From positions 1 through 64,000 of the forward strand of contig JAIVFJ010000036.1 in assembly GCA_025765615.1 (NCBI GenBank): 64,000 nt of DNA, read 5' to 3'. Shown in pieces: positions 32,321-43,412 of this stretch. Position 1 is the first letter of the stretch, and every line of letters starts with the position of its first letter. A model generated the notes under the pieces. The model ran no database searches, was not told the DNA's origin, and saw only the letters and a program-made list of their open reading frames with translations. The position numbers were made by a program, and so were the translations under genes. Origin of the DNA: Zopfochytrium polystomum. Its lineage: Eukaryota; Chytridiomycota; Chytridiomycetes; Chytridiales; Chytridiaceae.

Positions 32321-34656
32321 ATGCTCGCCCACTCGCGCCAGAACTCGCTGCCGTCCCGCCAGTACTCGCACCCGCCGCTGGTCTTCAGCTCGTTCGACTC
32401 GCCGTCCGGCTCCATCCACGGCTCCGACGACTCGTCGCCCAACGCTTCGCTCATCAACAAGGACGGGTCCCCCCGCTCCGCGGCGTCGGCGTCGTCGCGA
32501 TCGTTCAAGAGCCCGTTCGACCAGCGGCCCGTGTTTCATGTGAGTGTCCTATACCATCCACCCACCCACCCCACCATCATCTCCAAAGCTGGAACAACCC
32601 TCCCCTCTCCACCCTCCACCTTACCAAGCACCCTCAATCCGCTCCACACTCAACGCCGTTTTCCCTCGCACAACTAGGACATCTGGGCAACGCTCGCATA
32701 CCTCGCCTTTGTCGGCTGCTTCATGGCGGTCGTCGGGATCGGCCTACCGCAGGCCTTTTCAAACTCGCCGTCATCGGGATCCAACTCGCTGGTAGCTCGC
32801 TCGGATCTGACGGCGATGCTGGACCTGGCGGCCGCGGACGATGAGACGAGCGCCGCGAAGGCGGGCGCAGTGAGCGATCGGATGATCGGCATGCCAGCCA
32901 AGGATATCCGGTCCATGACGCTGACGGGCGTGATGACGGCGCTGATCATCACCACGGCGTGGTTCACTTCGATGCTCTAGTTGAGTTGTTGCGCCTGCCA
33001 CCGCCTTCTCTGCGATGACGATCAGACCCATTTGTGACAGATTCTGACACCGCACCCATCACCGTCCCCTCACAGCCACCCCAACTTCACGCTCCACGCC
33101 AGCTACGTCGGCTCCGCGACGCTCCTCCTCATCACGGGCCTCTACTTTGCGCTAAACCGGGTGTGGGTGGCCGCGGTGATCTGGTTCGCCTTTGCGCTAG
33201 TCGTTCTCTTCTTCTACTGGTACGTGACGACGTACATCCCGCTGGCGACGGCGCTGCTGCGGGCCGCGGGCACCGTGATGCGGCGGTGGGGCGGCACGGT
33301 CGTGGCGTCGGTCGTCGGCATGGGGTTCGCGGTGCTGTTTGGCGCCGTGTGGGTCCTCGCCGTCATGGGCGCGAACCAGTGGGCCGAGGAGAAGAACGGG
33401 CCGCTCGGGTTGAGGGTGGTCGTCGGGATTTTCTGCCTGTGAGTTAGTGTTTTGGTTGGTTGTTGCCGAAGACGGGGGCGCGAGTGGCTAACCTGCCTTG
33501 GTGCTTGTGTAGGGTGTTTTTCTTTTGGACAAACGAAATCGCGCGGCACGTCGTGCACTACTCGGTCGCCGGCACCTTTGCAACGGTAGGAAAGATCTCT
33601 CTTTTCCGCTTCCCTCCATCCCCACGGAACTTTGGTCGCATTCACTAAAAACACCGCGCCGCCACTGGACCCCAACAGTACTACCTCCTCGGCATCCCGT
33701 CCTACGGCGGCGCGAACGGCAGCACAAAGCTCCCGGTGACCTTTGTGACGACGCGCACGGCGGGGCGGGCGCTGACGACGGCTTTCGGGCCGCTCTGCTT
33801 CGGGTCGCTCTTCATTTCGCTCGCGGAGACGCTCAAGTCGTGCGCGAGCTTGTGGGGGCGGGCCGGGGATGGCAAGCCGGGCGGTGGGCAGGACAGCCGC
33901 GGCGGCGGGAACTGGCCGATGCAGCTGTGCTGCGGGTGCATTGAGACCATCGCGACCGCCGTCGATGATTTGTGCTGTGTGTTTAACAAGGTGGGGTGGA
34001 TGGGATGGATGGGATGGATGGGATGGAGTGCGTCCCTTTCGTTTACTAACGTTTCTATTTCTCCGCTCCCGCACTCAGTATACCCTGACAACCCTAGCCC
34101 TCACATCCGGCCCGTACTGCGCGACAGCGCACTCGACGGCGACCTTGCTGACGACGCGGTCGCTGGCGTTCCTGTTCCGCGACACGCTGATCGCGCACAT
34201 TGTAGGCACCGCGGCGGCGGGCGCGGCGGTCGGCAGCGGGTGCGCGGCGTACGCGTACCTGAACGCGGTCGGGTGGACCGCGCGCGCGTGGGGCGGCGGC
34301 GGGGCCGGCGCCGCGGGGTCCGGCGCCGCCGCCGTCGCGTGCGTCGCGGCCGTCGGCGCGTGGGCGGTGCTGGTCGCCGCGGAGGGGTTTGTGGCGGGCG
34401 TTGCAGCGTGAGTAGAATGCATTTTTCACGAAAGGTTTTGGGGGCGTTAGGGCTTTACCGCTGACGCGCGTTGTATTTCCACCGCCCCCCATTCCCTCCT
34501 GACTCTCACACCCCTCACAGCACGTTGGTTTGCTTCGCGCAAGACCCGGACGCCGTCGCGCGCGAGCACCCAGCGCTCGTGGAGGCGATGCTTGCGGCGT
34601 GGCCCGAGGTCGGGCTGCGGCCGGTCGTGATGGGGGGCGACGACGCGTACCTGTGA
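32321..34656 (+). CDS. choline transporter-like (CTL/Pns1 family) membrane protein
   Basis: Seven exons splice in frame to about 577 residues: 32321-32539, 32678-32979, 33076-33438, 33513-33585, 33679-33990, 34079-34407 and 34521-34656. About ten hydrophobic helices follow a cytosolic Ser-rich N-terminus; the first begins at DIWATLAYLAFVGCFMAVVG. Family marks include VFFFWTNEIARHVVHYSVAG, the region GPLCFGSLFISLAETLKSC, a cluster of Cys before FNKYTLTTLALTSGPYCATA, and LVCFAQDPDAVAREHPAL near the C-terminus. Fungal Pns1 proteins sit in the plasma membrane; metazoan CTLs transport choline, but Pns1 transport is not established. Intron 2 uses a weak GTTGAG donor, supported by frame. The start is the first ATG of an upstream-open frame and may be internal. 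Confidence 0.9.
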
Positions 34657-35638
34657 AACACAACAACACAACAGATCGGAGGAGGGGGACTTAGGGGCTT
34701 TTCTTGGTGGGGGTGTATTTGCAAGGCGGGGGAGTGGGAAACTTGCTGCTCCCCACAAGCTTTCACTCCTCGCACGCTTCAATCCCCTCCGCCCCCCACT
34801 TCTGCACTGTCCAACACCCACCCAGCCACTCCATTTCCGATTCGAGGGTTGTTCATCCCCTTCCACTCCCCAGTCCTCCCCCCACTCCCGCCATTCAATC
34901 CATCCATCCATCCGAGTATCACATTTACCGTACTATGTAAAATCAATAACCAGAAATTGCCCCCGGTTTGTTCCCCGAAATATTGGCGTTTTTTCATGTA
35001 GGGGGGAGTGCCGTGAGGGAAGATTTCCGTGCAATTTCGGTGTTGACTGCGCGTGAACGGTCGGGCGGAAGGACGCGAAATCGAATGAGCGAGGAGGAAC
35101 GTTCGGTCAAAGCCGTGAGGGGTTCACACCGCCGTCTCACAGGTCGAAATCACTAAACTCCACCCACAGGCCACCCACAAAGGACAACAGCTACGTCAAG
35201 CTACGTTGAAGCCTCCCGCCAATAGCAAACAACGCGACCCCCCAAATGCTCCCCGCACTTTCCGACCGCCACCCTCCCCTGTCCCGGGTTATGCCGGTGC
35301 CCTAACCATTGTGCGGTACTTTCTCTCTGCCCACACGTCCCCGCACTCACGGCCGGGAACGGGATCGATAACGGAAGCGAGTCTGTCCATGCGCGCTTCG
35401 CGGCCCTCTACGGTAGCATTTTGCCGGCGTCCCTGACAAAGGACGATTTGCGACTTCCCCCGCGCCACTGCGGCCCCGTATGCGCGTGAATCGCACAACC
35501 CGGGTCCTTTCGGCAATCGTTAGTTTCCCTTGTACGACAGACTCCACGGCGGGACTCGCTGTCTCTAAAAGTATCAATGGGGCGGATGTTAGCATAGTCC
35601 GTGCCTTCGCAAAGGCAATAACACTGAGTTTGTATCCG
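34657..35638. other. intergenic, nothing recognised
   Basis: 3' flank of the CTL gene. Contains a short CCAT repeat (about 34895-34912). No gene, RNA or mobile element recognised; frames here are short and compositional. Confidence 0.45.
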
Positions 35639-36184
35639 TTAACCCCGGCTGTTCTTGACTCTGGGCAGACGAAGCACGCCAACCTCCCCAACTTTTGCCA
35701 TCCTCAGCAATGTCGCGTCCCGCCCACCCACAGTCTTTTGCAGCCTTGAGCGCCGCGGAACCACCCTCACCAGACCTCGCTCACCAAGTAGCAGTTCCAT
35801 TCCGGGGCCTTCCGCGTTATCCATCCCTGATGTCGAGCTTATTCTCGGCGCCGCCCGGAAGCTCTCTTGCCAGTTCCTACTCTCGCTCGTGCCCAGCTTA
35901 GCGCCGACGATTCGACGCAGTTCGGGCGGCGGTTCATCTTGAGGGTGTTTAATTTCGATGTTTCTCCTTGCAGCTTGCAGGATTTCCAGCATCTTCAGTA
36001 TCTCCGCATGGTGCGACTCGCTTTCAGCACGGACCAACTCGAACAAGTACGGTGATTTGAGAAAACGTACGTGGTGTCCGTCTTGGGGGTCGCGCGAATC
36101 ACGGTACGCGCCGTGCGAAGCAAGGGAGTGAAGGTCGGTAAAGACCAGAGGGCTGAGGGAGCGTAGTCTCAAAGAAGTAGGCAT
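35639..36184 (-). CDS. hypothetical protein, possible first exon
   Basis: A 181-codon frame starting at an ATG (36184). The middle part looks protein-like, with a charged helical stretch (HAEILKMLEILQAARRNIEI) and DEPPPELRRIVGAKLG. The C-terminal part is basic and less convincing, and a donor-like GTGAGC occurs near 35790, so the real exon may end there. No family recognised. It abuts the start of a Tc1-type transposase relic on the other strand. Confidence 0.3.
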   Translation of the reverse strand: MPTSLRLRSLSPLVFTDLHSLASHGAYRDSRDPQDGHHVRFLKSPYLFELVRAESESHHAEILKMLEILQAARRNIEIKHPQDEPPPELRRIVGAKLGTSESRNWQESFRAAPRISSTSGMDNAEGPGMELLLGERGLVRVVPRRSRLQKTVGGRDATLLRMAKVGEVGVLRLPRVKNSRG

Positions 36185-36189
36185 CGCTT

Positions 36190-36640
36190 CATAGGTTTAA
36201 AGATGGTTTTTGATGCGAAACCGGTCAGAGGTTGATCTCCCACGCAGTGGACGGCCAAAACAGCTCTCAGCCTACGATTTACTGTGTTTGGGTCAGGCAA
36301 CAAAAGGCTCTACAGAGAATTGTCACTGGTCATTGCAGGACGTCATAAACACTGTGAGGTCTGCTCGGTCTTCTCCATTTTCAACCAGAACCATTCAGAG
36401 GTGCTTGCACCTGCATAAAATTCACAGCTGTATTTCAAGAAAGAGGCCTTTTTTTGTCTCCGAATCATCGAGCCAGGTGCCTGGCACTTGCTTGCAAGCA
36501 TAGAGATTGGACTGTCAAGGATTGGGCCAAAGTAATTGGACAGACAAGGCAAACTTTCAAAACAGGGAAGAAGGGCGCAAGGTCCGCGTTTGGAGGAGAG
36601 CTGGATAAAGCATGATGAATGAGTGCTTGCAAGGCTCATG
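36190..36640 (+). mobile_element. Tc1/mariner-type transposase relic
   Basis: Plus-strand translation gives the N-terminal DNA-binding part of a Tc1-like transposase: SGRPKQLSAYDLLCL, then SPFSTRTIQRCLHLHKIHSC and ISRKRPFFVSES, which matches the paired helix-turn-helix and linker of Tc1/mariner enzymes. After frame changes it continues DWTVKDWAKVI and NWTDKANFQNREEG with KVRVWRRAG, i.e. the first catalytic Asp motif (WTD) and the following conserved Arg/Trp block, then stops. The rest of the DDE/D domain and terminal inverted repeats are not visible. At least two frameshifts and several stops make it dead. The typical TA target duplication could not be located by eye. Confidence 0.75.
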
Positions 36641-36923
36641 CGAGAGCAGCCAGGAATCTTTCACCATTTGGGATATGCCCCTGTGCATGTGATAATCGAA
36701 AAAGAAAGAAGGAAATTTGTGTCCATCTCGTTCCATCTCCGCCTCGCCCCCGTCACTCGTCGTCCCACCACACTCGCTGGCCCGCTCCAACGCTTGTATT
36801 TCAACAGAACCGACACCATTTTTTTAAATTTTGTTCAACTAAATGAAGACTTTTGTCACCCCACTGTACATACCGCCAAAGCCTAATTATGCCACAAAAC
36901 ACAACCCCACGACCGAGCACCCA

Positions 36924-37292
36924 TCACACCTCCTTCCCCGCCCGCGCCACGGCCCCTGTCGCCGCACCCCTGACGCCGCGCAGAACCTCATCCACGCGCT
37001 CTCGCGACGGCACTTCCATCTCCAGCACGCGCCGGGCAGCACTCTCATTGCCGCCGCCAAGGCTCTTGACGACGACGCTGTGGCCGCGCGCGTCGTCGTC
37101 GTCGTCGTTGGCGGCGGGGCCGTCGACGGAAAGACCGTCTGTGACAGGGACAACGGAGGTGTCGTTGGCGCCGTCGAGGGAGAGCCAGGTCTTGCTGTGG
37201 AGGCGGAAGATTGAGAGGCGGGCCATGCACCAGGGGCGGGGGAGTGGAGTTGTGGCGGTGGTTATGGTGGATGTTGTGCGATAGGAGACCAT
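36924..37292 (-). CDS. small hypothetical protein
   Basis: 122-codon frame with an acidic run (NDDDDDARG), a hydrophobic N-terminal half (ARLSIFRLHSKTWLSLDG) and a C-terminal helix-like segment (SRERVDEVLRGVRGAA). An internal Met (37223) would also be a reasonable start. No family is recognised. The T run at 37305-37330 lies immediately upstream on its coding strand as A residues. Both strands are open here, so confidence is low. Confidence 0.35.
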   Translation of the reverse strand: MVSYRTTSTITTATTPLPRPWCMARLSIFRLHSKTWLSLDGANDTSVVPVTDGLSVDGPAANDDDDDARGHSVVVKSLGGGNESAARRVLEMEVPSRERVDEVLRGVRGAATGAVARAGKEV

Positions 37293-37297
37293 GCCCT

Positions 37298-37304
<7 letters not shown>

Positions 37305-37330
<26 letters not shown>
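37305..37330. repeat. poly(T) tract
   Basis: 26 consecutive T residues, preceded by AAAA. It lies between the small hypothetical gene and the stop codon of the minus-strand GPCR gene. Confidence 0.9.
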
Positions 37331-37368
37331 GGGAGTGGGAAAAAGGGCGTCAGGGCTAGCCGCGGGCC

Positions 37369-40300
37369 TCAAAAATAATAATAAAAATGAACGTAGGGTC
37401 TCACAAGCTCGCTGACGCAGTCCGGCACACTCATGGGCCGGGCAAAGCGGCTCGAGCTCGGCAGAGTGCTGGTCCTCCTCGCGTCGGCCGAAGCGGCGGA
37501 CCCTGTCGGAGTGCCTTTGCCGGAATCACCGACCACCGCGGTTCCGACAATCCTCTTTGTCGTCAGCGACGACTTCTCGACCCTCGTCCGCGTCGACATG
37601 ACGAGCGCCGACTCGCGGACAGCGATCGCGATTTCGAGCGCTTTGGGCACAAACGCGATCAGCATGGCGCCGACGGCGACGACCCAGACGACGAGGTAGC
37701 GGGTAAAGTCCGTTTGGGGGGAGGGTGCGGCGGAGGAGACCAAGGGGAGGAAGGCAACGGCGGCGAAGGCGGCGAGGACGGTGGCCATGAGGGTTGTGGC
37801 GGTGTCGGTTGCGTAGTTGACGGCGACCTTGTCGCTGAGCTGGGCGAGGCGAGTGGCGGCGATGGCGGCGGCGAGGAGGAGCGCGTTATAGGCGTACAGG
37901 ATGTAGTGGCCGGGATACTGGTTGTTTGGTTGAGATTTGCAGACGACCATGTCTGTCAGGCCGTCGGCCACGGCGACGGGTTGCGGGTTTTGGGAGACGG
38001 TCCAGCCAGCGAGGAGGGCCTTTTTGTAGGGGCAGAGACGGTAAGCAAGTGAACGAAGTGCGCGGAAGGGCAATGACAAAAGATCCTTACCGCCTCGACG
38101 GCCGCAAGCACAAAGACGACGGCAACTCCTCCAACATCCTTCAGCCACGTCTTTGGCAGCACGCCCCTGGCGGAAAAGATGACAAACAGCCTTGCAGACT
38201 TGTAAAGCACCGCCGACGTCGCCACCGCGAATCCCATGAGTTGGAGCCACAGCCGCGCGTGGCAAGTGGCCGTAGACGGGTTGTTGACCATGACGACCGC
38301 AGAGATCAGCGCGAACCCGCACCCAGCTGCCATGAGAGAGGTGAAAGTGGCAGAAGAGCGGACCACAGCCTTCTCCTTGCGGAACGCGATGTTGAGGGTG
38401 ATGCAGGCGAAGGCGAGCGTGAGGCCCAACGCCGCCATGATGAGCATGGCGAGGCCGTTTCCCGTCGCGGCCGAGTTGACAACAGCGGTGTGGAGGAGGG
38501 ATCCGTCGCTGGGAGGAATGGTCGAGCCTGCAAACGGTTTGTGTCAGCAAAAACGGGAGTCGCAGGGCTTGCGTGAATCTCGGACCTCCATTGAACACCC
38601 AGGACTTATCGCTACGGACGATACGTGGGTTATCTCCACTGAAGATCGTCAGCGTAGCTGCAGCGCAGAGAGTATAATTGTGAGATTCTTGTATCCACGG
38701 GGTGCAGCAGAAGATTACCGCTTTGGCGATCGTTGGTCAAATTTGGAAGAAGCGTGGAGTCCGTAACTTGGATGACAACAAATGGACTACGTTGGATGAC
38801 ATACAGTGGGTTTAGTTACAAAACCAAAATCATAATAAAAGATCTGGTCCACCCACACGTCGGCATTCCCTTTTTGATCCAGCAGCAAAGGATTGTAAGT
38901 AGGGCCTGCGAATCCTGTGTTCGATGTGCAAATAAAAAACGTGTTTACGGCGAATTCGAACAGTGGATTTGCAGAAGAGGACCGAAGATCACCTGGAACT
39001 GTAAAGGCACTCGCGTTCATGTACTGATCGAGCTTCCCGCTGGCAAAGTCGAGCAGAGTTGCGTTTTTTCCGCTTGATCATTTGATCGAACCCTCTGACC
39101 ATCAGCCGAACGCAGTCGTACATTTTCGCCGCGTCCGGTACCGTCCTGCCATTGTCTGCATAGTACCTACATATATTTTTTGGTTTTTTGTTGCGAAATA
39201 GGGGCATCATTCTCTGTTTTCAGAATTGCCGCTCGTTCAGCGCATTCACACACCCACCATTTCGGGTACAGCTTGGCCCTCGCCATAAATCGTTCCGAAA
39301 ACGAGCTGCTGACTGGATCAATGGTTGGAGTCAGGTCCGGTGCGATGAAAATTGCGCCATTGAGGTGAGTGAAATCGGTCGGTCCAAGCTCTGTAACGAT
39401 GTGAGAGCGGTTATTCAGCAAAATTTTTCGAGTCTAGCCCAACTTACTCGCCACGTAGTTCGATGCGAAAATGCGAGGGTAGTTTGTTATTATCCAAACA
39501 TATTTCGGACCAACCATGCCGGTATTGTTCAAGTACTTGTAGCACGACGGTGCGAAGGTGTCGTCAATCAGAAGGACAGAGTATCTTTTGTTGAACCGAG
39601 GCAGTGTTACAGTGAGTCATCGTCGGCTCTACGATCCAAGTCACCTTGCATCAGCAGCCACCAAGGACTTTGAATAGATGTCAAAGTCGGCTTGCACCGG
39701 GCTTATGGGAAGCAGGATCTTGGCTGACACTTTTATCCCAGCATCGGTCATCATCTGCATCAAAAGTGTGGCGTCTTCGGCATCGATAGATTTATTAGTA
39801 TAAGATGATGCTGGAATGACGAGGGGCCCCCCGGTCTCACCTGCGATGAACGATCGTCCATAAAGAACTGCGGCACGTTTGACTCCCAGTTCCAGCAGAA
39901 GCATCTTGATAGCACGGACCTTATTGATCATTGGGGGTCCTGTGTGAAATTCTGTCGGGTATTGTGCCTTATCTTCAAAGCCAAGCCACTGAACAAAGAT
40001 GTTAATCATTCAATACTGCAGTAACAAAAACAGAACAATCAAGAGAGGGACCACGCACTCCGTCGCCGGATACGCAGTAAGGGAGCTATTGCAAGGCAAG
40101 CAAGCGTCAGACCATTGGCAATGACCTCGCATCAGATTACCGTTAGATATCCAGCAGTGGCTACAGCCATCCTTTTTCACCCAAAATATTCAGTTTGGCG
40201 AGGCCACACGACAAATAAAAATATGACAAGCCGACCCCCAATACGGCGAAATAAAAAGATGCGAGCAAACCGTGTCATGCTGCCAAAGTTTCCTGCACCA

Positions 40301-40980
40301 ACGAGCCCTCGTACTGTTTAGGAATCAAGGCCTCAACGTTCTGCTTCCCAAAAACGGAGGAGAAGAAAGAAAAAAGGAAAGGAATAGACGCGCACTTGAC
40401 GGATCGGCCTGCACAGTTTCGTAGAGATTGATAGCCGCGTAGTTCGACGAATCGGGGATGTTTGATCCAACATTTGGTAGATAAATGCTGGCGCTGTCGA
40501 TGCGCTTCAGCAGGAAGTTCGCGTCAGGAAATATGGACAGATCGCTGTTGATGTCGTCGAAGGCAAGCTGAAAATGAAGGACAATGATTAGGCCAGAAGA
40601 TGGGCGTTAACGGGGAGCAAGTAGCAGTACGTGACAATTGTGGACGGACTTCTCACAGGCGAAGCGAAACGAACCTGAGCCGCCGCATCAGCTGTTTGCC
40701 CAGATCCTATCCATAGAACGCGTTATGTGCGCGTGAGGCGGGGGGTACTCACGGAGTTGAAGGCAAGCCAACTCACCTGACAGTCCGTAGAACGATTTTG
40801 GCGCCCTATCGAGGATCCACGAGTAAGGACCGACGACACCGATCGTAATGTTTACGATAGCGTTCTTTGTGAAGGGGTTTAGAGGCGGGTAGTAAAGGCT
40901 CTTGAAAGGTTTTCTGCGATTCGGTGCGGCCGGCTCCGAGGGCCAAAATCGCGGTCACGGCGACGAGACTCCCGAACATG
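37369..40980 (-). CDS. class C (GABA-B/mGluR-like) G-protein-coupled receptor
   Basis: Multi-exon gene. The N-terminal signal-like MFGSLVAVTAILALGAG (40980) leads to a Venus-flytrap (ANF-receptor) ectodomain: NAIVNITIGVVGPYSWILDR, LAFDDINSDLSIFPDANF (exon 40396-40567), LVGAGNFGSMTRFA, AIKMLLLELGVKRAAVLYG, MMTDAGIKVSAKILLPIS, YSVLLIDDTFAP and LNGAIFIAPDLTPTIDP. Exons 38586-38657, 38091-38527 and 37369-38019 encode the seven-helix domain, including FRKEKAVVRSSATFTSLMAA, CHARLWLQLMGFAVATSAVL and YKSARLFVIFS, which match 7tm_3 helices 2-4 (conserved Cys and the K-x-x-R after helix 3). The cytosolic tail is Ser/Thr-rich. No Cys-rich linker is apparent, as in GABA-B receptors. One frame change lies between the signal-like start and the ectodomain (near 40915), so the first exon may be misplaced or an indel present. 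Ligand unknown; amino-acid-like ligands are usual for the family. Confidence 0.85.
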
Positions 40981-41092
40981 TTGCCGCTTGGACACCAGAC
41001 GCGTTCGTTGCACAGTGGACTGCCCTCACAGCGCTTTTTTATTTTCTTTTTTTAGATTGTCGTCGTGATCAATTACTTCACGGTTTTCTTAA

Positions 41093-41420
41093 AAGGTAAA
41101 CGGGCGGGTTTTCTTTCCCCAAATTCGCAAGCTTGTCACGTTCACGTTGAGCCCCGTGAAACAAGCGATCATTGCAGTCAGTCCATTTGCAGCAAGCAAC
41201 TGAAAAAGCACTCGCACCTGGGCTCTTGATTTCGACGTATCGTCGGACCTGACCCGGAGCGGCGGCAAAACGAATTCATGCAACAACGAAACAAGCAAAA
41301 ACAAAAACAAACTGGGAGGTCATAAATGCAGAATCCTCCAAAGCGAATGTTCCGTAATCCGTGTTGCCAGAATTCAACATGTGGGTTAGGCCCTGAATGA
41401 AGGGAACCACACAGACACAC
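41093..41420 (-). pseudogene. possible fragment of a ligand-binding-domain gene
   Basis: Minus-strand text includes GLTHMLNSGNTDYGTFALED (after a good TTCATTCAG acceptor) and, after a likely intron, LLAANGLTAMIACFTGLN. These pieces, in this order, loosely resemble the start of a periplasmic-binding-protein-like ectodomain (A-x-E-D, later A-N-G-x-T-A-x-I), like that of the adjacent receptor. A stop follows at 41089 and no other exons are found, so it may be a truncated tandem relative or part of the receptor's 5' end. The evidence is weak. Confidence 0.25.
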
Positions 41421-41437
41421 TCACACACACACACACA

Positions 41438-41503
<66 letters not shown>

Positions 41504-41579
41504 CTCTCGCTCTCTCTCTCTCTCCTCTCCCTCTCTCCCCTCTCTCTCTCCCGCTTGCTGCCTCTGTCTCTTTCTCTCT
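41401..41579. repeat. (CA)n/(CT)n compound microsatellite
   Basis: A CA repeat (41411-41438) passes into a CT-rich dinucleotide array of about 140 bp with CCTCTC interruptions. Confidence 0.9.
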
Positions 41580-42338
41580 CACTTTTGTTTCACTTTTTAT
41601 GGGTGACTTGCATTCTGGTTATCCGAGCGTCAGTGGTGAAAAAAGGGGTAAAAAGATGAATGTAAGACACCCAAGCTGCCCCGGAGCAATGCTGTTGGTA
41701 TTTACAGTAAAGAAACGACGCCACATCACGTGTTGCGTACATCCGAGCCAGAGTCAGACCAACCACCCGCAACCAGAGGGAAAAAAAAAAGGAAAACAAA
41801 TTTAAAAAAAAAATAATATAAATAGAAACTGCGAGTGGAGCGTGGAAGGAAAAAAAACTCGCTGCCAAAGGTGCCTCCCCGCTCGCTTCTTGTCTCCCCT
41901 CGCTGTCTGCCTGTCTGTCTTTCTGTCTGTCTGTCGGTCTGTCTCCGCCTCTCTCGGCAGTGATGTCGCCTTTTGCAGGGCGGACCCACCGGGCCGTCGT
42001 CGCCGCCGCCGCCCACCACCACCACTCAGCAGCGTCTGCCGCGGCGGCGGCGCACAGCCTGCTACCACGATCACTCCCGGCCGCCAGCGGGCAAAGCAGC
42101 GGGCAAAGCAGCGGGCAAGGCCCGGTTCCTCGCACCCTCCTCACCCCTCCCACCCTTCCTCGCAACCCTACCCCACACACCGTCGCTCACCCTTTCTTCT
42201 TCCTCGCTGCTGCTGGTGCTGCTGCTGCGGCAGCTGCGCCGTCCACACTACCATCCAGAACCCGCCGCCGCCGCCGTCGCCCGCCTCCTCTTCCACAGCC
42301 GACGCACCCTCGATCCCCGCCCAATCGCAGCAACCATC
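41580..42338. other. intergenic, probable 5' region of the Nudix gene
   Basis: A-rich stretch near 41780-41820, CTGT tetranucleotide repeats (about 41907-41943) and GGGCAAAGCA tandem 12-mers (about 42088-42115). No supported gene; open frames are compositional. Confidence 0.4.
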
Positions 42339-43412
42339 ATGACATCGACCGCACCTTCAAGCTTCGTCCCGGACGCCAAAAACCGTCGCAAACCGCCTCA
42401 ACGTCGACGTCGAGGAGAAAGTCTACAAGAACCCGGCCTCGACCGTCGACGCCCTGGTCGTGCGGAAGAACGCTGTGACGGGCGACTTTGAGATTCTGTG
42501 CGTCCAGCGCGGTCGCAACCCTTACCAGTACTACTGGGCCCTGCCAGGTGTGTGTGGGTGTGGCGTCAGGGTTACCAGGTCTCTCAATCTCCATCCCTGT
42601 GCTACTGACCTAACACATCTGCGCCACATTGAACCCCTTCCCTTCCACCCACACAGGCGGCTTCATCGAATACGGCGAGGACCCCGAGCTGGCGGTGCGC
42701 CGCGAGCTGGAGGAGGAGTCCAAGCTGATCGGGCTTCCGGGCGAGGAGAACGTGCACCTCATCACGGTGCGCGGGGCGGGCAACCGCGACCCGCGGCAGC
42801 ACATTATCACGATTGCGTACGCCGTGCGCGTCGACCCATCGACGCTGCCGCTGTGCGCGGGGTCCGACGATGCTAGGGTGAGGAGCACAGACTCGATGAG
42901 GACCAAGCCCCCACCACCCCTCGTCTTTTCCCCTACCGCCGCCGCGATCGATTAGCCACACTGCCAAGAACCTCCGCCCCGTGTGGTCAAAGCAGGAGCT
43001 GGCCCCTTCCGCTCCGCGCGTCAACTTTGACGCGCGGAGGGTAGCCACAAATCCACGCTGCTGGGATCAGCCTCCGCCCACGCTTACAACCCTTTTTCCC
43101 CGTCCCATCGATCGCCCCCCCTTGCTTTGTTGTCTCCACCTGGCACCCCCCTCTATCTGTCTGTCTGTCTGTCTGTCTCATGCGACGTTCTCACAATGAT
43201 TCTCTCTCAACAGGACGCAAAATGGCTTCCCCTCGACAAGGCCGGCAGCAGCGAGTTCCCGCTCGCGTTCGACCACAGCAAGATTGTGGACAAGTACCCG
43301 CGCGTGGTTCTACAAGGAAGGGATCACGATGGAGTACTACGTGGTCGACGAGAACCCGAAGCAGCCGGGCGAGACGTCGGCGGCGGGTACGGCCGTGGCG
43401 AACAAGCTGTAG
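42339..43412 (+). CDS. Nudix hydrolase (with apparent frameshifts)
   Basis: Three exons (42339-42547, 42657-42877, 43214-43412). The exon 1/2 junction reads YYWALPGGFIEYGEDPELAV, followed by the rest of the Nudix box RRELEEESKLIGL, fitting GX5EX7REUXEEXGU with the metal-binding Glu residues intact. Substrate-side segments are DAKWLPLDKAGSSEFPLAFD and DHSKIVDKYPR. The layout resembles ADP-ribose or NAD pyrophosphatase-like Nudix proteins, but the substrate cannot be assigned. Two frame problems occur: near 42390, where MTSTAPSSFVPDAK and TVANRLNVDVEEK are in different frames, and near 43305, where the likely C-terminus (EGITMEYYVVDENPKQPGE, stop 43410) is one base out of frame with the preceding exon. 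Either the gene is recently damaged or the assembly has indels. Confidence 0.78.
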
